64,000 nucleotides of DNA, taken from NCBI GenBank assembly GCA_963822095.1, contig CAWGGS010000002.1:1-64000 (forward strand), read 5' to 3'. This document shows positions 59,448 to 64,000 of the stretch, piece by piece. Position numbers and translations under genes: made by a program. Below the pieces are notes generated by a model. It saw nothing but the letters and a program-made list of their open reading frames with translations, ran no database searches and had not been told where the DNA came from. This DNA comes from CAWGGS01 sp963822095. Its GTDB lineage: Bacteria; Desulfobacterota; Desulfobulbia; Desulfobulbales; Desulfocapsaceae. The stretch's first letter is position 1. Every line of letters begins with the position of its first letter.

Positions 59448-59882
59448 ATGGAAAATAATACATCAAATACACTGGAATGCTGTCTGTTTTATACTGCTAA
59501 TTCTCTTGCCCGGGTCATCACCAGGATGGGGGAGGAAGAATTTGCAGGTGTTGGCATGACTCCTTCCTATGCGTTCCTGTTGACGTTGGTTATCGATTCC
59601 CCGGGGATTTCCCAAAAAGAGCTGGCCGAATTGCTCAATATGGCGCCCTCGACTGTGTCCCGATTTGTTGACGCGCTTGATAAACGAGGACTGATTGGGA
59701 AAGAAGGCCAAGGGAGAAATACCTTTATCCATCCAACGGAAAAAGGGAAAGCGCTTAAACCGCGGATAGAAGAGGCCTGGATGGGGTTGTATGAGCGGTA
59801 TAGCAGGATCCTTGGAAAGGGTCAGGGGGATGAATTGACTCGGCTCACAGCGGAGGCTTCTCGTAAACTCATGCGGGAATAA
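59448..59882 (+). CDS. MarR family transcriptional regulator
   Basis: 144-residue winged-helix repressor, probably autoregulated through 59420-59435. Structure: dimerisation helix with LECCLFYTANSLARVITRMG (~9-28), GMTPSYAFLLTLVIDSPG (~35-52), recognition helix SQKELAELLNMAPSTVSRFV (~54-73), wing KEGQGRNTFIHPTEKGKA (~84-101) and C-terminal dimerisation helix. Cys pair near the N-terminus (ECC) might allow thiol sensing, as in OhrR-type members; this is inference. AAGGA precedes ATG 59448. The SDR gene downstream carries the same operator, so it is the likely target. Confidence 0.92.
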   Translation: MENNTSNTLECCLFYTANSLARVITRMGEEEFAGVGMTPSYAFLLTLVIDSPGISQKELAELLNMAPSTVSRFVDALDKRGLIGKEGQGRNTFIHPTEKGKALKPRIEEAWMGLYERYSRILGKGQGDELTRLTAEASRKLMRE

Positions 59883-59896
59883 AGAGGATGTTCTTT

Positions 59897-59929
59897 TTGG
59901 TTAAAAATTGTGTGTACAACTAATATAAC
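59897..59929 (+). promoter_or_regulatory. SDR-gene promoter with second copy of the operator
   Basis: TTGGTT (59897-59902) and TAATAT (59921-59926) are spaced 18 bases, a plausible promoter. Between them lies TTGTGTGTACAACTAA (59908-59923), with a perfect inverted TTGT-GTGT-ACAA core and 14 of 16 bases equal to the site ahead of marR. MarR binding here would block RNA polymerase. The transcript would begin about 300 bases upstream of the SDR start codon and pass through the MITE-2 copy ii. Confidence 0.68.
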
Positions 59930-60047
59930 AACAAAGAGGGAGAAGGTCGGTGATGCCTGGAAGGCTGGAAGAGTGCTGCTGGAGAAGAAAGAGATTGGAT
60001 AAATTAAAACCAAGGAGACAAGATTCTGGTGTTTGGATATATCTACC

Positions 60048-60215
60048 TGATCACCGCAAATGTTCAGCCCCTGATCCAGGAAGTGTGCTGTTCGTTTTTC
60101 AAGATGCCATAATCACATCCATTGGGGCTTCGCTGCTACCGTTCAGTCTACAGCGCCCGGAGAATCGAACGCCCACTCACTTCCATTCCGATAGGCTGAG
60201 TTTGAGGGGCTAGTA
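60048..60215 (+). mobile_element. MITE-2 copy ii, degenerate, in the SDR leader
   Basis: Same orientation as copy i. Left end CTGATCACCGCAAATGTTCA compares with TTGATTACCACTCATGTTCA, the middle keeps GCTGTTCGTTT and GGGGCTTCGCTGC, and the right end AGGCTGAGTTTGAGGGGCTA compares with AGGCTGAGATTCAGTGGTAA. The terminal repeats have decayed and no clear 10-bp duplication remains. It ends 22 bp before the SDR start codon; the ribosome site AAGGAGGAAA is just outside it. Confidence 0.75.
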
Positions 60216-60237
60216 GATATTTATAAGGAGGAAACAC

Positions 60238-60840
60238 ATGAAAATCGTACTTATTGGTGCCACGGGTACTATCGGCAAGGAAATTGCCAAAGAGTTGGAG
60301 AATGAGCATGAACTTATAAGGGTTAGTAGTTCACGGGGAGAGTTTCGGGTTGATATGGCCTCCAACGAATCCATTGCCGCTCTTTTTAAGAAGACAGGAA
60401 AGTTTGATGCACTTATCAGTGCCGCAGGTTCTGCCAAATTTTCACCCCTGAACGACTTCTCTTACGAGGAGTATTTTTTCGGTCTGAAGAACAAGCTCAT
60501 GGGACAGATCGCACTTTTTCTCGAAGGACGAAAATATCTCAATAACGGAGGATCGGTCACGCTTACCAGTGGTATCCTCAGCCAGGAACCTATGCCCGGA
60601 TCAACCTCGATCAGCATGGTCAACGCCGGACTTGAGGCCTTTGTCCGGGCGGCCCAACTTGAGATGGACCGAGATACCCGCATAAACTGTGTGAGCCCTG
60701 CCTGGGTCAAGGAAACCATGGAGGCGATGGGGATGGACAGCGGTCCGGGGATTTCGGCAGCCATGACCGCCAAAGTCTATGTCAAGAGTCTCAAGGACTC
60801 CCATAGGGGCGAAATTCTTGATGTGCGCAAATTCGTTTAG
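60238..60840 (+). CDS. Short-chain dehydrogenase/reductase-like protein lacking the usual catalytic residues
   Basis: 200 residues. The NAD(P) Rossmann motif MKIVLIGATGTIGKEIAKEL (GxxGxxG) and DALISAAGSAKF (~59-70) are intact. The usual Tyr-x-x-x-Lys is absent: after VTLTSGILSQEP the sequence reads STSISMVNAGLEAFVRAAQL (~120-139), with Ser and Asn at the key places. This is the pattern of the Lin1944-like SDR group, which keeps the cofactor site but not the classical active site. AAGGAGGAAACAC gives a strong ribosome site. Probably repressed by the adjacent MarR protein. It is flanked by two MITE-2 copies in opposite orientation. Confidence 0.85.
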   Translation: MKIVLIGATGTIGKEIAKELENEHELIRVSSSRGEFRVDMASNESIAALFKKTGKFDALISAAGSAKFSPLNDFSYEEYFFGLKNKLMGQIALFLEGRKYLNNGGSVTLTSGILSQEPMPGSTSISMVNAGLEAFVRAAQLEMDRDTRINCVSPAWVKETMEAMGMDSGPGISAAMTAKVYVKSLKDSHRGEILDVRKFV

Positions 60841-60891
60841 GCCACGGTATTACAGATAATCGAAAAATAGAGATAAATGGTAAAGTGTTTT

Positions 60892-61062
60892 CTGATTACC
60901 ACTGAAACTCAGCCTATCGGAAAGGAAGGGTGTGAGCTGTTCGTTTCTCGGGTCTCTGCAGCCTGGACGGCGTAAGCGTTGCCCCCAGGGATGGGTTTAT
61001 GGCGTCCCGCGAAACGAACATCTCACACTTTGGATTAGTTACTGAACATTAGTGGTAATCAG
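60892..61062 (-). mobile_element. MITE-2 copy iii, 171 bp with 10-bp target duplication
   Basis: Reverse orientation to copies i and ii. Perfect 12-bp ends CTGATTACCACT / AGTGGTAATCAG, flanked by the perfect direct repeat AAAGTGTTTT (60882-60891 and 61063-61072). Interior matches the complement of copy i (GTGTGAGCTGTTCGTTTCTC, TCTCTGCAGCCTGGACGG). Non-coding. It lies 51 bp after the SDR stop codon, in the 365-bp gap before yyaL, which otherwise shows nothing. Confidence 0.94.
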
Positions 61063-61205
61063 AAAGTGTTTTGTTTACTGAATCTGGAAGCAACGGTTGC
61101 AATGGAAAAGATGGGTACATTTACCTGGCGTCTCTACCATGACGACCTGGGCCGTTGCGTGCAAGATAAGTCCAGTTGAATCCCTATTATGGAAGGAGAC
61201 CGGCC

Positions 61206-63323
61206 ATGGGAAAAAAACCGAATCATCTGCTTGCCGAGAAGAGTCCCTACCTGCTTCAGCATGCCTTTAACCCGGTCGAATGGTACCCCTGGGGGGACGA
61301 GGCCTTCGGCAAGGCCAAGCGGGAGGATAAACCCATATTTTTATCCATCGGATATTCCACCTGTCACTGGTGTCATGTCATGGCCCATGAATCCTTTGAA
61401 GACCCTGAAGTCGCCGATCTCTTGAATACGTGGTTTGTCAGTGTCAAAGTCGACCGGGAGGAGCGTCCGGATATCGATGGAATGTATATGGCCGCCACTC
61501 AGATGATGTCCGGGAGCGGAGGTTGGCCCATGTCGGTTTTTCTGCTGCCAGACGGTAGTCCCTTTTACGCCGGCACCTATTTTCCACCCCGGTCCTCCTA
61601 TCAAAAACCTGGTTTTACCGACCTGCTTACGGTTCTGAATAAAGCCTGGCAGGAGAATCGGGATGGGCTTCGGCAAGTCGCCTCCCAACTGGTTGCAAGG
61701 CTTGGCGTGGAACACCGGCCTGGGATAAACGTGCCCGCGGATGCCTCCGAGCGCTGTTACACCTTTCTTGCCAAAAGCTATGATGAAAAAGAAGGCGGTT
61801 TCGGGGATGCCCCCAAATTTCCACGATCCGTCGTATTTACCTTTTTGTTTGACCGGTATCGACGGACCGAAGAGGAGCCTGCCAAGGAGATGGCCCTGCA
61901 TACCATGCGCAAGATGGCTGCCGGAGGAATGTATGACCATCTAGGTGGGGGTTTTCATCGCTATTCGGTTGACGAGCATTGGTTTGTGCCGCATTTTGAA
62001 AAGATGCTCTACGATCAGGGGCAATTGGCCGACAACTATCTCGACGCCTTCCTTATTAGCCGGGAAGATATGTATGCCCGTGTAGCCCGTGAAATTTTCG
62101 ACTATGTTCTGAGGGATATGCAGGATCCCGATGGCGGTTTTTACTCCGCCGAAGACGCGGACAGTGTCAATCCGTATGCACCGGAAGAACACGGCGAAGG
62201 TTCATATTATCTCTGGAAGCGCAGGGAAATAGAGGAAATTCTTGATCCTCGGGTTGCGGATCTGTTCTGTTATATGTACGGGATTGAGGAACACGGAAAT
62301 GTTCACCAGGATCCTTTGGGTGAGTTTGCCGGCAGGAACATTCTTTCCCAGGTTCACGGCCTGACAGAGGCCGCCAGTCGTTTTTCATTGAGTCTAAAGA
62401 AAACAGAAACCCAGTTTGATGCTGCTAGAGAGGTGCTTTTGCAGGTTCGTGGCAGGCGGACTCGTCCCCATTGCGACGATAAGATCATCACCAGTTGGAA
62501 TGCCCTCATGATCGGGGCTCTGGCCCGTGGGAGCAGGATACTGAAAGAGCCGAATTTCTTGGATGCAGCAGTACGGGCGGCACGTTTTATCGAAGAGAAT
62601 CTGTACGATCCTGGTAGCCGGACGCTTATGCGACGGTACAGGGATAAGGAGGCCGGTCATGCCGGGCAGTTGGACGATTACGTAAATCTCACCGATGCCC
62701 TGTTGGACCTCTACCAGTCCGATCATTATCCGTACTGGCTGCTCTGGGCCGAGGAGTTGACCGAACAGACGATAACTTTGTTCTGGCAGGAGGAATGCGG
62801 CTTCTTCTATGACAGTGTCGCCGATGCACGTCTCAAGGTACGGATGCGGGGAACGTATGACGGGGCGGAGCCGGCCGGCAACTCGGTGGCGGCACATAAC
62901 CTCTTACGCCTTTCCCGTCTGAGGGCCAGAGACGATTGGCAAAGGATGGCCAGGAGACTTGTTACTTCCTTCTCCCAAGTCCTTGATCATTCCCCTTATG
63001 CGATGCCGCTTTTGCTTTCAGCCTGGGAAAATTATAATGAAAGCCCTTTGCAGGTGGTGATTGCAGGGTGCCCGGGAGCTGACGATACAGAGGCTTTACT
63101 GCAGGCTGCCGAGGGCCGGTTTGATCCCCATCGGATGATCCTTTTGGCTGATGCTGGAGAGAATCAGAAATATCTTGCGGAAAAGCTGCCGTATCTTGAG
63201 TCTTTGCAACAGTCGGATAAGGGAGCCGCGGCCTATATTTGTGTCAATTGCACGTGCCGGCTTCCAATTTCAGACCCTGAAGAACTCAATCGGCAGCTTG
63301 CTGAAGTGAAAGGTTGCAGCTAA
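61206..63323 (+). CDS. YyaL-type protein: thioredoxin-like domain fused to a six-hairpin glycosidase-like domain
   Basis: Large cytoplasmic protein (spermatogenesis-associated protein 20/DUF255 family) of unknown reaction. ATG 61206 has AAGGAGA upstream; the frame opens ten codons earlier without one. 705 residues. Residues ~1-165 are a thioredoxin fold with STCHWCHVMAHESFEDPEVA (CxxC at ~50) and GTYFPPRSSYQKPGF; residues ~180-560 are an alpha/alpha barrel like N-acylglucosamine 2-epimerases (GGMYDHLGGGFHRYSVDEHW, HFEKMLYDQGQLADNYLDAF, DKIITSWNALMIGALARG); a short C-terminal domain ends in CVNCTCRLPI. All family residues are present. Its stop codon touches the inverted-repeat element 63323-63504. 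Confidence 0.92.
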   Translation: MGKKPNHLLAEKSPYLLQHAFNPVEWYPWGDEAFGKAKREDKPIFLSIGYSTCHWCHVMAHESFEDPEVADLLNTWFVSVKVDREERPDIDGMYMAATQMMSGSGGWPMSVFLLPDGSPFYAGTYFPPRSSYQKPGFTDLLTVLNKAWQENRDGLRQVASQLVARLGVEHRPGINVPADASERCYTFLAKSYDEKEGGFGDAPKFPRSVVFTFLFDRYRRTEEEPAKEMALHTMRKMAAGGMYDHLGGGFHRYSVDEHWFVPHFEKMLYDQGQLADNYLDAFLISREDMYARVAREIFDYVLRDMQDPDGGFYSAEDADSVNPYAPEEHGEGSYYLWKRREIEEILDPRVADLFCYMYGIEEHGNVHQDPLGEFAGRNILSQVHGLTEAASRFSLSLKKTETQFDAAREVLLQVRGRRTRPHCDDKIITSWNALMIGALARGSRILKEPNFLDAAVRAARFIEENLYDPGSRTLMRRYRDKEAGHAGQLDDYVNLTDALLDLYQSDHYPYWLLWAEELTEQTITLFWQEECGFFYDSVADARLKVRMRGTYDGAEPAGNSVAAHNLLRLSRLRARDDWQRMARRLVTSFSQVLDHSPYAMPLLLSAWENYNESPLQVVIAGCPGADDTEALLQAAEGRFDPHRMILLADAGENQKYLAEKLPYLESLQQSDKGAAAYICVNCTCRLPISDPEELNRQLAEVKGCS

Positions 63324-63504
63324 GGGGCTGTCAGCAAACACCTATACCATTATGCTTCTCATCCTCGGGCCGTCTTTCGTCGCTCTTCAATCGCCAAATC
63401 CGTAGGCGCAGCACTGCTACGCGTGCGGATTTTCTCAATCGGATTGCCCAAATACGACTCAAATCTGAGCACCTACTTGTAACACGTATTTCCGGACAGC
63501 CCCT
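63323..63504. mobile_element. Inverted-repeat element (MITE-4 candidate) between convergent stop codons
   Basis: AGGGGCTGTC (63323-63332) and GACAGCCCCT (63495-63504) are perfect 10-bp inverted ends of a 182-bp non-coding block. Its left edge is the last base of the yyaL stop codon and its right edge falls within the cmoB stop codon (63503-63505). No clear target duplication and no second copy in the window. Interior has no gene-like frame. Confidence 0.72.
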
Positions 63505-64000
63505 ACGTCCCGTTGGTATTTTTCCGTCCAAGCAGAAAAACCCGATGTGGTACCGGGTAGCCCTCCACTGTCAAAGAAGGATCTACAGGATCAACATAGT
63601 CGCTGAAGGATTCAAAAATCATCCAATCTGTTCGGCGTTGTTCGTCAGATGTCATCGGGTGGCTGCAAATAAGATTTACATCCTTGAATCCTGTCCGTTG
63701 TAACCAATGGGCCAGGCAGGCCCCGGTCGGGACGAAGTAGGTTCCCGGGACCTTGGCGTAGGTTTTTTCCGGGAAAAGTGCAATGGGGTCGCTTCCGGGA
63801 ATAGCTTGGGATTCGAGGATCAAGGTTCCGCCCGGTTTCAGGGAGGTGAAAACGTCTTTTAAGACATCCAAAGGGGAAGGGCGGTGGTAGATGATCCCCA
63901 TCAGAAAGATCACATCGAAACAGTTGGGAAACAGGGAAAGATGTTCGACGCCCAATAAGTCGATAAAGAGATTACTTATGCCGGCCATTCCGTTGAGGGC
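63503..64000 (-). CDS. cmoB: tRNA U34 carboxymethyltransferase CmoB, C-terminal part (runs off the window)
   Basis: Transfers a carboxymethyl group from carboxy-SAM to 5-hydroxyuridine at the wobble position of certain tRNAs. 165 C-terminal residues are visible (frame open to the window edge; usual length ~320). The SAM-fold end FDVIFLMGIIYHRPSPLDVL (YHR motif) is followed by GGTLILESQAIPG, TYFVPTGACLAHWLQRTGF, and SDEQRRTDWMIFESFSDYVD-type and DPSLTVEGYPVPHRVFLLGR blocks, all collinear with CmoB. The partner cmoA gene is not in the window. The stop codon is partly formed by the inverted-repeat element on its 3' side. Confidence 0.93.
   Translation of the reverse strand, partial: ALNGMAGISNLFIDLLGVEHLSLFPNCFDVIFLMGIIYHRPSPLDVLKDVFTSLKPGGTLILESQAIPGSDPIALFPEKTYAKVPGTYFVPTGACLAHWLQRTGFKDVNLICSHPMTSDEQRRTDWMIFESFSDYVDPVDPSLTVEGYPVPHRVFLLGRKNTNGT

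Noticed and set aside
59950..60213. 87-codon plus-strand frame before the SDR gene
   Set aside because: It runs through MITE-2 copy ii, and other copies do not keep it.
63314..63703. 129-codon plus-strand frame past yyaL
   Set aside because: It crosses the inverted-repeat element and then lies antisense to cmoB.
1..64000. tRNA or rRNA genes, CRISPR arrays, prophage or restriction and defence systems
   Set aside because: I scanned the intergenic parts for tRNA T-loop patterns and regular short repeats and checked gene products for defence families; none was found. A tRNAscan run would be more sensitive.

Overview
The window looks like chromosomal DNA of a deltaproteobacterium (Desulfobacterota), most likely close to Desulfobulbales such as Desulfotalea or Desulfopila. 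This rests on gene families and layout (GTP-type PEP carboxykinase, a carA-carB-ftsH-folP run, a liv-type transporter carrying an AMP-ligase gene, large GAF/PAS sensors) and is inference, not a database match. No rRNA, tRNA, CRISPR array, phage module or intact transposase was found.

Layout. 1-5 kb: the N-terminal part of citrate synthase, a thiE pair, and hflKC followed upstream by a rhomboid protease. 6.9-13.3 kb: pckG, an EptA-like sulfatase-fold enzyme, and small accessory enzymes (zinc-ribbon membrane protein, YdhR-like, DJ-1/PfpI, exported metallo-beta-lactamase fold). 13.7-24 kb: a YigI-type thioesterase, a TSUP permease, a HEAT protein, Hsp20, a two-module DNA-binding candidate, a macrodomain protein, the cis/trans fatty acid isomerase Cti with a coupled small gene, and a 2-keto-acid decarboxylase coupled to a radical SAM protein. 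24.5-32.5 kb: a BarA-like hybrid kinase, CcdA, a second hybrid kinase, a decayed receiver and an FHA protein. 32.5-40 kb: folP, ftsH, carB and carA, all on the minus strand. 40.6-47 kb: hisC, an AcuI/YhdH reductase, a CoA-transferase/GNAT fusion and an AMP-ligase. 47.5-57 kb: a complete liv-type ABC importer (livG, acyl-CoA ligase, livH, livM, livK, livF, usp) with a GAF-PAS-LuxR regulator upstream. 57.4-64 kb: aroC, a Rossmann/SLOG-like protein, a marR-SDR unit with a shared operator, YyaL and the C-terminal part of cmoB.

Functional links: HflKC is the known membrane partner of FtsH, and both are here. The liv importer, three CoA-activating or transferring enzymes and the AcuI-like reductase suggest uptake and CoA activation of an organic acid. 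Cti, Hsp20, Usp, CcdA and the macrodomain protein fit envelope and stress upkeep.

The least expected content is between the genes. Two families of short non-autonomous elements (MITEs) have terminal inverted repeats and perfect target duplications: a 265-bp family with 8-bp duplications, and a 63-171-bp family with 10-bp duplications. Two more inverted-repeat elements and a two-copy, hairpin-rich 228-bp repeat that may be a structured RNA are also present. Several elements sit within a few bases of stop codons.
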